DNA of 64,000 nucleotides from DATAAP01 sp041690495 (GTDB taxonomy: Bacteria > Pseudomonadota > Alphaproteobacteria > CACIAM-22H2), in the NCBI GenBank assembly GCA_041690495.1, contig JAWLHE010000008.1:186001-250000 (forward strand), given 5' to 3'. Each line of letters opens with the position of its first letter. Within the stretch, counting starts at the first letter, position 1. The notes beneath the pieces are model-generated. The model did not search any database. It was given only the letters and a program-made list of their open reading frames with translations, and was not told where the DNA came from. Shown here piece after piece: positions 7,612 to 19,401 of this stretch. Made by a program: the position numbers and the translations under genes.

Positions 7612-8881
7612 TCTCGGACCTCTCACGCGAAGGCACGTCGGCGTTGCGCGCTCGATCACGGATGGCCGCAAGCGCCAGCGGCACGGTCTGCCGGGCGCGA
7701 TCCTGGAGATGCGGGACACGGGTGCGCAACAGCGTCCGCTGGCCGGCGCGATTGTCCCACAGCCGGTCCAGGTCAGCGAGGAATGCGCCGGCATACTGCT
7801 CGTGCGCTGCCGGCCGCTTCGGCAAGCCAAGCGCCTCGAGGAGATCGGCAACTTTGGACGCATAGGGCAGGGCCATGAGCGGCACGCCGGCGAGGGCGGC
7901 GAAAACCAGGAAGTGAAGCCGCATTCCGACCGCCATTTCGAACCGGTCCATGAGCCCGAGAACCTGTGCCGGGCCGTAGTCGAACGGAAGAATGTGGGCG
8001 CGTTCCGGCGTCGCCATCTGCCCCACGGCCCGGTGCGCCTCACGGATATCGGCGCGCTCGGTCGGTACGAATACGACATGGGCATCGTAGCGGTGCACCA
8101 TGAAATCCGCAGCCTCCGCCAGGAGCCCATGATACGCCGCCTCGCCCAGCTTGGGCGCGGCGGGGCCTGCCTCGCGGACCGACAGCCCGATCAGGGGGAC
8201 GTCGAGCGGTACTCCTGCGGCACGAAGCCTGTCGTCCGGGAACGGCTCCGGCGTCAGCAGGAACGCCGGATCTGCCGTCACGGTGATCCGCCGATCCACC
8301 CCGATCTCCTCGAACAGGCGCTTCGCACTGAGCTCACGCACCGTGATGCCTGCCATCCGGTTCATGCCGTCGCAGACGGCGCGGCGTTCCTCGGGATCGC
8401 TCAATTGCCCAATGCCGATCGCAAAGGCAAAGGTCGGCACGCCCCGTTCATGCGCGATGGCGACTTCGCGTAGATAGGTTCGCGCCTCCGTATCGTAGAG
8501 AATGCCGCCGCCGCCAAGCAGGAGCAGGTCCAGCCGTTCGATCTCCGGTATGATGTCTTCGAGCAGCAGTTCGCGGGGAGAGATCACGCGATCGGCGTTC
8601 TGGTGCGCGCTGGTGTGCTGTACATGTTTCGAGAAGACGACGATCTCGACATCGGGCACCTCCGCGCGAAGTTGGGCGATCGCGCTGGTCAAGATCGCCT
8701 CATCGCCCAGATTCAATCCGCCGTACGACCCCGAGATTCCGATCCTGAGCAAATCGTCCTCCGATGCCCGCGCCGCTTCGAGAGCTGGCAGGCGGAGAAT
8801 GGCTTCCTTCCGAAACGGGACGCTTGTTGCGTCGTTCCTTCTTCGTGAGGCGTTTTGCGCCCAGGGGCGGAAGTCCGACAT
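7586..8881 (-). CDS. Polysaccharide pyruvyl transferase family protein
   Basis: A 431-residue protein of the CsaB/WcaK-like family (PF04230), which transfers pyruvyl from phosphoenolpyruvate to sugars of envelope polysaccharides; relatives reduce or modify other substrates. Visible are the N-terminal RIGISGSYGGLNLGDEAIL, matching the G-x-GN-x-GDEA entry motif, then LLLLGGGGILYD, VGMRLHFLVFAALAGVP and PYASKVADLLEALGL, all characteristic. The family core begins about residue 45; the ATG at 8881 gives a 45-residue lead, and a longer start at 8974 is possible. It overlaps the FAD oxidoreductase gene by 26 nt. No glycosyltransferase or flippase lies nearby, which is unusual for an envelope polysaccharide role. 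Confidence 0.87.
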   Translation of the reverse strand: MSDFRPWAQNASRRRNDATSVPFRKEAILRLPALEAARASEDDLLRIGISGSYGGLNLGDEAILTSAIAQLRAEVPDVEIVVFSKHVQHTSAHQNADRVISPRELLLEDIIPEIERLDLLLLGGGGILYDTEARTYLREVAIAHERGVPTFAFAIGIGQLSDPEERRAVCDGMNRMAGITVRELSAKRLFEEIGVDRRITVTADPAFLLTPEPFPDDRLRAAGVPLDVPLIGLSVREAGPAAPKLGEAAYHGLLAEAADFMVHRYDAHVVFVPTERADIREAHRAVGQMATPERAHILPFDYGPAQVLGLMDRFEMAVGMRLHFLVFAALAGVPLMALPYASKVADLLEALGLPKRPAAHEQYAGAFLADLDRLWDNRAGQRTLLRTRVPHLQDRARQTVPLALAAIRDRARNADVPSRERSENASAKTAT

Positions 8882-9096
8882 TCGCCCGGCCCGGTTCCGT
8901 CCCCGGTCGGGGGCGGCGCCCCGGTCAATCGGTTGCCAAGCTGCTCGATCGACCGGCATTCGTCCGGTCGGCATACCTGTCGCGACGCAAGGAATCGGAC
9001 CGTCTGATCGGATCTCGGCGGCTCCTACGTGCGCCGGGTCGATGCCGGTGGATCAGCCGTCCATCGGCACGCGCCCGATCGCCTGCCATGCGTCCG

Positions 9097-10155
9097 TCAG
9101 TTTTCCGGATGAGATCGCTTCGCCGCGGCGTCGCCACTGCTTGCGTAACGCGGAATCTGGAACCGGCGGCGGTATACAGCAGGCGAAAGCCCGGTGGTCC
9201 GTTTGAACAGCCTGCGGAAGAAGGCGGGGTCCTCGTATCCGACCTTCCAGCCGATCTCGTCGACGGGCGCGTCGGTGCGCTCGAGGCGACGCTTGGCGTC
9301 CTCGACGCGCAGGCGTTGGACATAGACCAGGGGCGGCATTCCGGTCGCCTGGGTGAAGCGCCGCTTGAATGTGCGCTCGGGCAGGCCCGACTGCCGGATC
9401 ATTTCCTCGACCGGGCTGCCGACCGAGAAGCGGGTCGCGACCCAATCCTGCGCCGCTGCGATCACCGCGTCGCCGTGATCCTTCGGCCGCTCGAAGACGA
9501 CATACGGCGCGAGCCCGTCGTGGTGCCACTGCAAGGCGAACATCCGCGCGACAGTCTGCGCCGCCGTCGGGCTGACATGCCGCACGATGAGGTAGAGCAC
9601 GAGATCGTGCCATGTCGTCGAGGCGCCTGACGACACGAATTGCTGGCGATCGCCCGCGGCCACGAGGACGCGCTCAGGATGGACCCGCACGCGCGGAAAC
9701 GCCCGGCGGAAGGCGCCGGCATAGCCCCAGTGAACAGTGGCTTCGAGTCCGTCGAACATCCCCGTCTCGGCCAGCACGAATATCCCCGAGCAGGCCGAGC
9801 ACAGTATCGCACCGCGGTCGTGCATCGCGCGCGACCATGCGACCAGCTCGGGATAGCGGCCTTTCTCCCATGCCGAGCGCTTGAGGACGATCGACGGCAC
9901 GATGACGATGTCGGTCCTGTCGATCTCGTCGATGCCGCGGTGGGTCTCGATCGGCAGGCCGCTGGCGAGCATCACCTGGCCGCGCGCGGCGCCGACGATC
10001 TCCACCTTGAACGGCGGCGTCTCCGGTATCGCATCGTCCGTCCGCGCCAGGAACGCGAAACCGTTCAGCACGTCGTAGATGCCGCTGAGCGTCGAGAGGA
10101 CGGCATCGGGAATGGCGACGAGGCTGACATGCAGCGGCCGGTTCGGCTGGGCCAT
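9097..10155 (-). CDS. GlxA-type AraC family regulator with DJ-1/PfpI-like domain
   Basis: A 352-residue transcription regulator. Residues about 7-190 form a class I glutamine-amidotransferase/DJ-1-like domain, with the nucleophile-elbow-like CSACSGIFVLAETG; the C-terminal 100 residues are an AraC helix-turn-helix pair (SVEEMIRQSGLPERTFKRRF and VDEIGWKVGYEDPAFFRRLFKR). The two-domain order is that of GlxA-family regulators, which sense small metabolites, often amines or quaternary ammonium compounds. The ATG at 10155 was chosen because the DJ-1 domain begins immediately after. It is divergent from the methyltransferase gene (128-nt gap), a likely target. Ligand unknown. Confidence 0.9.
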   Translation of the reverse strand: MAQPNRPLHVSLVAIPDAVLSTLSGIYDVLNGFAFLARTDDAIPETPPFKVEIVGAARGQVMLASGLPIETHRGIDEIDRTDIVIVPSIVLKRSAWEKGRYPELVAWSRAMHDRGAILCSACSGIFVLAETGMFDGLEATVHWGYAGAFRRAFPRVRVHPERVLVAAGDRQQFVSSGASTTWHDLVLYLIVRHVSPTAAQTVARMFALQWHHDGLAPYVVFERPKDHGDAVIAAAQDWVATRFSVGSPVEEMIRQSGLPERTFKRRFTQATGMPPLVYVQRLRVEDAKRRLERTDAPVDEIGWKVGYEDPAFFRRLFKRTTGLSPAVYRRRFQIPRYASSGDAAAKRSHPEN

Positions 10156-10283
10156 GGGTCGACGACTCCTGTTCCGTATCCTGGTGGCACAAATAGACCG
10201 GTTTTGGCGGGCCTGCCACTCGTCCTGCGATCCCGGGGCCTCTAAGAGTGCTCCTCCCTGAGCATTCACGAATGGAGCACGCG

Positions 10284-11357
10284 ATGGACGGCAATGTAAT
10301 GACAATCGATCAGCAGAAGCTCAATGATCTTCTCGGCAAGGTGGTCGGCGATCTCGCAGCGGGCTATGGCGGCGTGATGGTCAGCCTGGGCGACAAGCTC
10401 GGACTGTACAAGGCAATGGCCGGCGCCGGACCGGTCAGCTCGCAGGAACTGGCGAAGCGCACCGGTTGCGCCGAGCGCTATGTTCGCGAGTGGCTTAACT
10501 CGCAGGCGGCTGCCGGGTACGTGCTTTACCACCCGAAGAGCGGGACCTACGAACTGACCGCCGAGCAGGCCAAGGTTCTCGCCGAGGACACCAGTCCCGT
10601 GTTCATTCCACACGCCTGGCAGGTCGTCGCGTCGATGTGGTCGGACGAGAACAAGTCGCTCGCCGCCATGAAGAGCGGCAAGGGCGTCAGCTGGCGCGAC
10701 CACGACGAGCGCCTCTATTGCGGCGTAGCCGCGTTCTACCGGAACGCCTATCGCGGCAGCCTGGTCAGCGAATGGCTGCCGGCGCTGGACGGCGTGGTCG
10801 AGAAGCTGCAGAAAGGCGCGAAGGTGGCCGATATCGGCTGCGGCCATGGTCACTCGACCGTGTTGATGGCGCAGGCGTTTCCGAAGTCGCGGTTCTGGGG
10901 ATTCGACGCCCACGAGGGATCGATCGTGGCCGCCCGCAAGGCCGCGCAGGAGGCAGGCGTTTCGGATCGCGTCACGTTCGAGGTCGCGGACGCGACCGCC
11001 TATCCCTCGCGCGACTACGATCTGATCTGCTTCTTCGACTGCCTGCATGACATGGGGCGCCCGGTCGACGCCGCTTCGCATGCGGCGCGGAGTCTCGATC
11101 CGGACGGCACGGTAATGCTCGTGGAGCCGTTCGCCGGCGACCGGGTCGAGGACAACCTCAATCCCGTCGGGCGTCTCTACTATTCGGCGTCGACGACCCT
11201 CTGCTGCGCGCACGCGATTTCCGAGAGCGGCACGCATGTGCTTGGCGCGCAGGCGGGCAGGAGGCAGCTTGGACACGTCTTCGCGGACGCCGGCTTTACC
11301 CGCTTCCGCGAAGCGGCGAAGACGCCGTTCAACCTGATCCTGGAGGCGCGGCACTAA
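10284..11357 (+). CDS. Class I SAM-dependent methyltransferase with N-terminal winged helix
   Basis: A 357-residue protein. The first ~100 residues look like the dimerising winged helix of O-methyltransferase-type proteins (LAKRTGCAERYVREWLNSQAAAGYV). The Rossmann part has motif I VADIGCGHGHSTVLMAQ, motif II GFDAHEGS and FDCLHDMG before a VEPFAGDRVEDN stretch. This architecture occurs in transcriptional-regulator-like methyltransferases of unknown substrate. Start: the ATG at 10284 has GGAG six nt upstream; an ATG at 10272 is in frame but lacks a ribosome site. It is transcribed divergently from the GlxA-type regulator, which may control it. Confidence 0.85.
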   Translation: MDGNVMTIDQQKLNDLLGKVVGDLAAGYGGVMVSLGDKLGLYKAMAGAGPVSSQELAKRTGCAERYVREWLNSQAAAGYVLYHPKSGTYELTAEQAKVLAEDTSPVFIPHAWQVVASMWSDENKSLAAMKSGKGVSWRDHDERLYCGVAAFYRNAYRGSLVSEWLPALDGVVEKLQKGAKVADIGCGHGHSTVLMAQAFPKSRFWGFDAHEGSIVAARKAAQEAGVSDRVTFEVADATAYPSRDYDLICFFDCLHDMGRPVDAASHAARSLDPDGTVMLVEPFAGDRVEDNLNPVGRLYYSASTTLCCAHAISESGTHVLGAQAGRRQLGHVFADAGFTRFREAAKTPFNLILEARH

Positions 11358-11435
11358 GCCGGTCGAACCGGCGGTGGACGGTCACGAGCGGGCGGCGCCG
11401 GTGTCGATCGGCCCGGCGCCGTCCGAGCGGGCTGG

Positions 11436-11669
11436 CTATCCGGCCCTCATCGCAGCGGACACGGTCCGGACGATCTCGGTGGCATCCGGGAAATGTCCTT
11501 TGCTGCGTCTGGCCACGACCTCGTCGCCGACCCGGACCTCGAAGATGCCGCCCTTGCCCGGCACCAGGACCGCGGCGACGGCGAGCTCCTGCTTCAGCGC
11601 CGCGGCGGCAGCCGCGGCGCGCTTTTCGTACCCGCACGGTTTGCAATAGACGATGGACACGGTGGTCAT
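11436..11669 (-). CDS. Rdx family (SelW/SelT-like) thioredoxin-fold protein
   Basis: A 77-residue protein with the CxxC redox motif CKPC at residues 9-12 right after the first beta strand (VSIVYCKPCGYEKRA), then GKGGIFEVRVGDEVVARRSKGHFPDA, which matches the Rdx/SelW pattern (GxFEV, FP(D/E)). No selenocysteine codon is involved: both motif positions are ordinary cysteines. Likely a cytosolic thiol redox protein; partner unknown. It is the last gene of a same-strand run after the GNAT gene (57-nt gap), preceded by an AAGGAAAGG purine stretch. Confidence 0.88.
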   Translation of the reverse strand: MTTVSIVYCKPCGYEKRAAAAAAALKQELAVAAVLVPGKGGIFEVRVGDEVVARRSKGHFPDATEIVRTVSAAMRAG

Positions 11670-11726
11670 TGGCGACGCCTTTCCTTGGCTTGCAAAGGTG
11701 TGTGCTGCGAGGCCGCGACGGCTGTC

Positions 11727-12155
11727 TCATTCGATGATGCCTGCCTCGCGATTGATTTCTTCCGGAACGATGAACGATGTCAGCATCGCCGTCCGCATCT
11801 TGTGAAAGCCGCGCTTCAGATAGAATTCCTCCTTGCCGGGTTTCGCGTAGAGGATGATCCGGCGGTGATGTCCAATGGCCTGCTTGAGGGTCTCGAGAAT
11901 TCGCTCGCCGAGGCCCTTGCCCTGTAAGTCGGGGTGCACTGCGAGGTCGCAGATGACGGCGCAATCGACCTCGTCGCCGAAGGCGCGGCCGGCGCCGACG
12001 AGGTTGCCGCGGTCGAGCGCGAAGATCGCGTAGCGGCTGTTCCGGAAAGCCGTGGCGATCTCCTCCGGCGACCGTTGGCCCAGCGCCGCCGCTTTGTAGA
12101 GCGCGGCGAGCTGCCGCCGGTCGTCGAAGGCCGATATGAGCTCGATGTCCTGCAT
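11727..12155 (-). CDS. GNAT family N-acetyltransferase
   Basis: A 142-residue single-domain acetyltransferase. The acetyl-CoA site is seen in CDLAVHPDLQGKGLGERILETL, with the Q/RxxGxG/A motif as QGKGLG, then the late motif YAKPGKEEFYLKRGFHKM with the GF after the final strand. Substrate (amine, amino acid or protein) unknown. The ATG at 12155 gives the usual length; upstream in-frame codons overlap the dehalogenase gene and look unrelated. It follows the haloalkane dehalogenase by 46 nt on the same strand. Confidence 0.88.
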   Translation of the reverse strand: MQDIELISAFDDRRQLAALYKAAALGQRSPEEIATAFRNSRYAIFALDRGNLVGAGRAFGDEVDCAVICDLAVHPDLQGKGLGERILETLKQAIGHHRRIILYAKPGKEEFYLKRGFHKMRTAMLTSFIVPEEINREAGIIE

Positions 12156-12201
12156 GGCTGTCGTCGCCTGCCTTGCCTTGCTGATCGGGTCGAGACGCCG
12201 C

Positions 12202-13104
12202 TTATGCCGCCGCAGCGTGGCGCCGCGCCGCCTCGATCCCGGCCATCCACGCCGCGACGGAGCGGCCGATCGCCTCGGGATGGTCCTCCTGGAGATAGTG
12301 GGCGCCGGCACCGAGCCGCACGAGGCTGCAGTTCTTCAGGCCCGCCGCGAAGTGCTCGGCGAAGGCGGGCGACACGAGCGCGCCGGGATCGCCGGTAAAG
12401 AGCAGCTTGGGATAGGTAGAGGCGGCGAGGGCGGCATGCGCCTGCTCGAGCACGGCGTGGACGCCGGCGGGCTCGCCTGCAATCGGCAGCTCGTTCGGCA
12501 GCTGCCAGGTTGGGCGCCGCGAGTGCGGCGTGGGGAACGGCGCGCGGTAGACGGCCATCTCCTCGTCGCTCAGCTTGCGTATGATCGAACCGGGAAGCAC
12601 CCTCTCGACGAAGGCATTGCCGTCGAGGATCATTCTCTCGCCTTCGCCAGGCGTCCTGAACCTGCGGAACGTCTCGCGCGCGGCTGGCGCCTGATGGAAG
12701 TCGTCCCATGTCGGCATCGGCCGGATGAACTCCATGAAGGCGAGCCCGCGGACGAAGTCGGGCCGGCGCGCCGCCAGATGGAAGGCGAGGGCCGTGCCCC
12801 AATCCTGCGCCACGAGATAGGCCGAGGACACGCCCGACGCCGCGATGAACGCGTCGAGATAGCGGACGTGATCCGCGAAGTAGTAGCCGATGTCCGGCTT
12901 GCCGGACTGGCCGAAGCCGATCAGGTCGGGGGCGATGCAGTGCGCGACGGGCGCCGCATGCGGGATGATGTTGCGCCAGATGTAGGAGGAGGTCGGGTTG
13001 CCGTGCAGGAACAACGCAACCGGCGCGCCTGTCCGCCCTGCCTCGCGATACGCCATCGTCGATCCGAGCACGGAACGCTGCGGCAGGGCGGTATCGGGGT
13101 TCAT
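12202..13104 (-). CDS. Haloalkane dehalogenase (HLD-II type)
   Basis: A 300-residue alpha/beta hydrolase predicted to hydrolyse carbon-halogen bonds in haloalkanes, giving alcohol and halide. All five functional positions of the DhaA/LinB-type subfamily are present: nucleophile Asp101 in AQDWGTALAFH, halide-binding Trp102 and Asn36 (HGNPTSSYIWRN), catalytic acid Glu125 (AFMEFIRPMPTWDDFH) and base His269 (GAHYLQEDHPEAIG). Spacing follows DhaA closely (N41, D106, W107, E130, H272). Start: the ATG at 13104 has AAGGAG eight nt upstream; an ATG at 13110 overlaps the TetR stop (ATGA) but sits only 2 nt from that site. It is coupled behind the TetR gene. The natural substrate may be something other than a haloalkane, as for many family members. 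Confidence 0.9.
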   Translation of the reverse strand: MNPDTALPQRSVLGSTMAYREAGRTGAPVALFLHGNPTSSYIWRNIIPHAAPVAHCIAPDLIGFGQSGKPDIGYYFADHVRYLDAFIAASGVSSAYLVAQDWGTALAFHLAARRPDFVRGLAFMEFIRPMPTWDDFHQAPAARETFRRFRTPGEGERMILDGNAFVERVLPGSIIRKLSDEEMAVYRAPFPTPHSRRPTWQLPNELPIAGEPAGVHAVLEQAHAALAASTYPKLLFTGDPGALVSPAFAEHFAAGLKNCSLVRLGAGAHYLQEDHPEAIGRSVAAWMAGIEAARRHAAAA

Positions 13105-13106
13105 CG

Positions 13107-13694
13107 TCATGGCTCCTTGAAGACGGTTGCAAAGGCGATTCGCTTGAAGCGCTCGAGGGGCTCGCGGCTGCGCGCCACTTTCATGCGCAGGATGGCCCCC
13201 TCCCACGAGGCAAGCAGGAATTCGGCAAGATCGTCGGGTGCGAAGGTCGCTGCGATCTCACCCGCCGCCTGCGCCTCGGCGATGCAGTCGGCAAACGGCA
13301 CGCGCCACTCCGCGAAGATCGCGGCAAGCCGTTCGCGCAGCATCTCGCTCAGCGGCGCCGCCTCGAGGCTGAAGTCGCCGATCAGGCAGCCGCGGGCGAA
13401 GTCGTCCGCCGCGAGACGGTCGGTGATGATGTCGAGATAGCGTCGCAGGCGCTGGCGAGGGGACAGTGTCCTGTCGCCGAGGGCTTCGGCCACCAGTCCC
13501 CTGACGTGCTCGAAATAGTGGTCGAGGACCGCGCGCGCGAATGCTTCCTTGGAGCGGAAGTGGTTGGTGAACGAGCCTTGGGGAGCTGACGCCTCGGCCA
13601 CGATGTCGCGTACGCCCGCGCCGATATAGCCCTTGCGGAACATGACCTTGAGTCCGGCCTCGACGATGCGGTCGCGAAGGGATGCTCTTGCCAT
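13107..13694 (-). CDS. TetR family transcriptional regulator
   Basis: A 195-residue repressor-type protein. The N-terminal helix-turn-helix is clear: LRDRIVEAGLKVMFRKGYIGAGVRD then IVAEASAPQGSFTNHFRSKEAFARAVL, the canonical TetR_N signature. The C-terminal ligand domain is of the AcnR/YxaF-like sort (ARGCLIGDFSLEAAPLSE, LLASWEGAILRMKVARS). Its ATG lies five nt from a perfect 26-bp palindrome (13699-13724), so autorepression is very likely. It heads a same-strand run with the haloalkane dehalogenase, GNAT and Rdx genes. The effector is unknown, though a halogenated or other hydrophobic substrate of the enzyme is a reasonable guess. Confidence 0.93.
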   Translation of the reverse strand: MARASLRDRIVEAGLKVMFRKGYIGAGVRDIVAEASAPQGSFTNHFRSKEAFARAVLDHYFEHVRGLVAEALGDRTLSPRQRLRRYLDIITDRLAADDFARGCLIGDFSLEAAPLSEMLRERLAAIFAEWRVPFADCIAEAQAAGEIAATFAPDDLAEFLLASWEGAILRMKVARSREPLERFKRIAFATVFKEP

Positions 13695-13698
13695 GGCC

Positions 13699-13724
13699 GT
13701 TTAATACGTCCGTACGTATTAAAC
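13699..13724. promoter_or_regulatory. Palindromic TetR operator
   Basis: GTTTAATACGT (13699-13709) and ACGTATTAAAC (13714-13724) are a perfect 11-bp inverted repeat with a 4-bp CCGT spacer. It sits just upstream of the TetR gene start and is AT-rich compared with its surroundings, as promoter/operator DNA often is. Length and symmetry suit a TetR dimer pair. Confidence 0.85.
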
Positions 13725-13838
13725 GTCAAGACACATTTTCCGCGCGATCCATGGCTATCCTCGGACCGTGCGGGCCCCGCTTAAAATCGGCCGGCCAGAT
13801 GTCCGATTTGGGTTCGGACGAGCCCGGCGACGCGACGC

Positions 13839-17174
<3,336 letters not shown>

Positions 17175-17387
17175 CGAGGCCGCACTCCGGCATCATCCAT
17201 GCGGTTCCCGTCGCGTCCACCCCGCGCGACAACCGCCTGTTTCAATACAGATTCGGGCCCGGCGAGCCTTCTTGTGCGCCCTTCGAGGGGGCGGATTGGG
17301 GCCGGGCTGGCTTTACTCCCCAACCTATGTTGCTCTTTGCGGGGCCGCTTGTCCATGCGCTTGCGGCGGGTATGGCGGCCAAGCCGC

Positions 17388-17948
17388 CTAGGCTTTCTTC
17401 AGTCTGTCCTCGTACCAGGCGAGCTTCTGCTCGCTCTGGGCGATGTCCTGGGCCAGCCAGTCCCCGAGCAGGTTGCCGCTTTCGGCGTATTGCGCGCGCA
17501 GGTCGTTGAGGCGGGCGAGCTCCGAGGTCGTCAGCTCGACCAGCATCTCGAGCTGCGCGCGCTGCTCGTCGCGCGCCAGCAGATGCAGGAAGCGCAGCTT
17601 GAGCGCGATCACCAGCTTGGTGAGATCGGTAAGCGGCGCCCGCACGCGGCTGGTCAGCAGCTCCTTGAACGCGGTGCGTCCGGCATCGGTAAGCTGCACC
17701 GTGCTGTCGGCGGTCAGGCTCTGGCCGGGTGCCGCGCGCGGGCCGGTCGGCTCGATCAGACCTTCGTACCGCAGCAGCTCGATCGACGTGCCGAGAATGT
17801 CGAGCGTCGGCCCCAGCATGCGGCTCGCGAAATGGCGCACTTCGACGGCGAGCTCGCCGTACTTCCTGGGGCCGGCGGTGAGAATGCCGAGGGCGGCAAG
17901 GCGGACCGCTTCGGTGGGGATCAGGGACTGGTCGCGGTAGAGCGGCAT
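17388..17948 (-). CDS. PadR-like winged-helix protein
   Basis: A 186-residue cytosolic protein. The N-terminal ~95 residues resemble a PadR winged helix (LAALGILTAGPRKYGELAVEVRHF, then IELLRYEGLIEPTG and VQLTDAGRTAFKELL). The remaining half is long charged helices (LKLRFLHLLARDEQRAQLEMLVELTTSELARLNDL), fitting the Vir_act_alpha_C dimerisation region of PadR proteins. The ATG at 17948 was chosen because the conserved-looking part begins there. It is divergent from the AhpD-like gene (89-nt gap), which it might regulate. The PadR assignment is by appearance and not certain. Confidence 0.65.
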   Translation of the reverse strand: MPLYRDQSLIPTEAVRLAALGILTAGPRKYGELAVEVRHFASRMLGPTLDILGTSIELLRYEGLIEPTGPRAAPGQSLTADSTVQLTDAGRTAFKELLTSRVRAPLTDLTKLVIALKLRFLHLLARDEQRAQLEMLVELTTSELARLNDLRAQYAESGNLLGDWLAQDIAQSEQKLAWYEDRLKKA

Positions 17949-18037
17949 GGTGGGAGTATAGGGGAAGAAAAGGGGGGGCGGGCAGGGCGTCGTGCGTTCT
18001 GCTAGGCTGGACTGGGGCACTTGATCTGGAGACGCGG

Positions 18038-18622
18038 ATGTACCTGCAGACCATCGCGGACGACGAGGCGACCGGCCGGATTGCGGAAATCTACGAGGCG
18101 CAGCGGGCGCGGCTCGGATTCGTCCAGAACACGGCGAGATGCCTTACCACGCGGCCCGACCTGCTGCCGATCTATACCGAGTTCTTCGAGAAGATCCTTG
18201 CCGGATTCTCGCTCAGGCTGCGCGAGTGGAAGTTGATCACGCTGATCGCCGCGAAGCACGTGCCGTCGACCTACTGTTCCTATGTCTACGGCAAGCAGCT
18301 GATCCGCGAGCTCGGCTCGAAGGACGCCGTCCTGGCCGTCCAGCGCGATTTCCGCACGGCCGACCTGCCCGACAAGGACGTCGAGATGCTCGCCTATGCC
18401 GAGAAGATCGCGAAGGACGCCTCGCAGGTCGCCGAGGCCGACATCGACCGGCTGCGCGCCGTCGGGTTCTCCGACCAGCAGATCTGCGACATCGCGCTGT
18501 GCGCATCGATCAGGTGCTTCGTCAGCCGCTTCTTCGATGCGACCGGCGCCAGCCCGGAGCCGTCCTTCATCGACAGCGACGAGGATTTCCGCACGGCGAT
18601 GACCGTGGGCAAGACCTACTGA
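18038..18622 (+). CDS. AhpD/carboxymuconolactone-decarboxylase-like, peroxidase-related protein
   Basis: A 194-residue all-helical protein of the CMD/AhpD superfamily. The core runs from LREWKLITLIAAKHVPSTYCSYVYGKQLIREL, where the family active site normally reads C-x2-C-x3-H; here it is YCSYVYGKQL, with a single cysteine and no histidine. The later DVEMLAYAEKIAKDASQVAEADIDRLRAVGFSDQQICDI is the conserved second half of the family. The missing second cysteine argues against AhpD-type peroxidase reductase chemistry, so function is uncertain. It is followed by ppa 70 nt later on the same strand. Confidence 0.8.
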   Translation: MYLQTIADDEATGRIAEIYEAQRARLGFVQNTARCLTTRPDLLPIYTEFFEKILAGFSLRLREWKLITLIAAKHVPSTYCSYVYGKQLIRELGSKDAVLAVQRDFRTADLPDKDVEMLAYAEKIAKDASQVAEADIDRLRAVGFSDQQICDIALCASIRCFVSRFFDATGASPEPSFIDSDEDFRTAMTVGKTY

Positions 18623-18692
18623 TACGGCCGGAACGGCGCGGTCGCGCCCGCTCCGCCGCATCATGTCGGGGCTCAGTTCCCGGGAGAAGAAG

Positions 18693-19232
18693 ATGGACAT
18701 CTCGAAAATTCCTGTCGGCCGCAACCCGCCGCACGACGTGAACGCGATCATCGAGATCCCGATCGGCGGCGTTCCGGTGAAATACGAGCTCGACAAGGTC
18801 TCGGGCGCAATGTTCGTCGACCGTTTCCTGCACACCGCGATGTTCTATCCCGGCAATTACGGCTTCATCCCGCACACGCTGTCCGAGGACGGCGACCCGT
18901 GCGACGTGATCGTGGTCGGCAGCGTTCCTGTCGTTCCGGGTGCCGTGATCCGCTGCCGGCCGGTCGGCGCGCTGCTCATGCAGGACGAGGCCGGGCTGGA
19001 CGAGAAGATTCTCGCCGCACCGGTCGACGAGCTCCATCCCTTCTATTCGAACGTCCGCGACTACACCGACCTGCCGCCGCTGCTGATAGAGCAGATCGCC
19101 CATTTCTTCGAGCACTACAAGGACCTGGAGAAGGGCAAGTGGGTGAAGGTCGTCCGCTGGATCGGTGCGGCCGAATCGGAGGACCTTATCCGCGCCGCGA
19201 TCGACCGCGCGGGGGGCGCGGACCAGAGCTGA
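18693..19232 (+). CDS. ppa: Inorganic pyrophosphatase (family I)
   Basis: A 179-residue cytosolic enzyme that hydrolyses pyrophosphate to two phosphates and pulls biosynthetic reactions forward. Family I residues are visible: IEIPIGGVPVKYELDK, then YPGNYGFIPHTL, the signature DGDPCDVIVVG (Mg-binding aspartates) and the late HFFEHYKDLEKGKWVKV. Length is normal for the bacterial hexameric type. The ATG at 18693 follows GGGAGAAGA; an upstream in-frame ATG at 18663 lacks support. Confidence 0.96.
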   Translation: MDISKIPVGRNPPHDVNAIIEIPIGGVPVKYELDKVSGAMFVDRFLHTAMFYPGNYGFIPHTLSEDGDPCDVIVVGSVPVVPGAVIRCRPVGALLMQDEAGLDEKILAAPVDELHPFYSNVRDYTDLPPLLIEQIAHFFEHYKDLEKGKWVKVVRWIGAAESEDLIRAAIDRAGGADQS

Positions 19233-19401
19233 CATCGGTCGGGCGCAAGGCCGCCGGTAGAGGCGGCGGCGTATGCTTCGACGGCCTCCGCGTCGCCGTC
19301 GCGTCCGAGCCGCCGGCAATGACGCTGGTGCTCGGGGCGCTGCTGCTTGTCGCGCCGTTGGCGAGGCGGAGAATGACTGGCAAGCGCCTCAGGTCTAGAG
19401 C

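Noticed and set aside
11358..11372. GCCGGT/ACCGGC stem after the methyltransferase as a terminator
   Set aside because: Only 6 bp with a 3-nt loop and no T-run.
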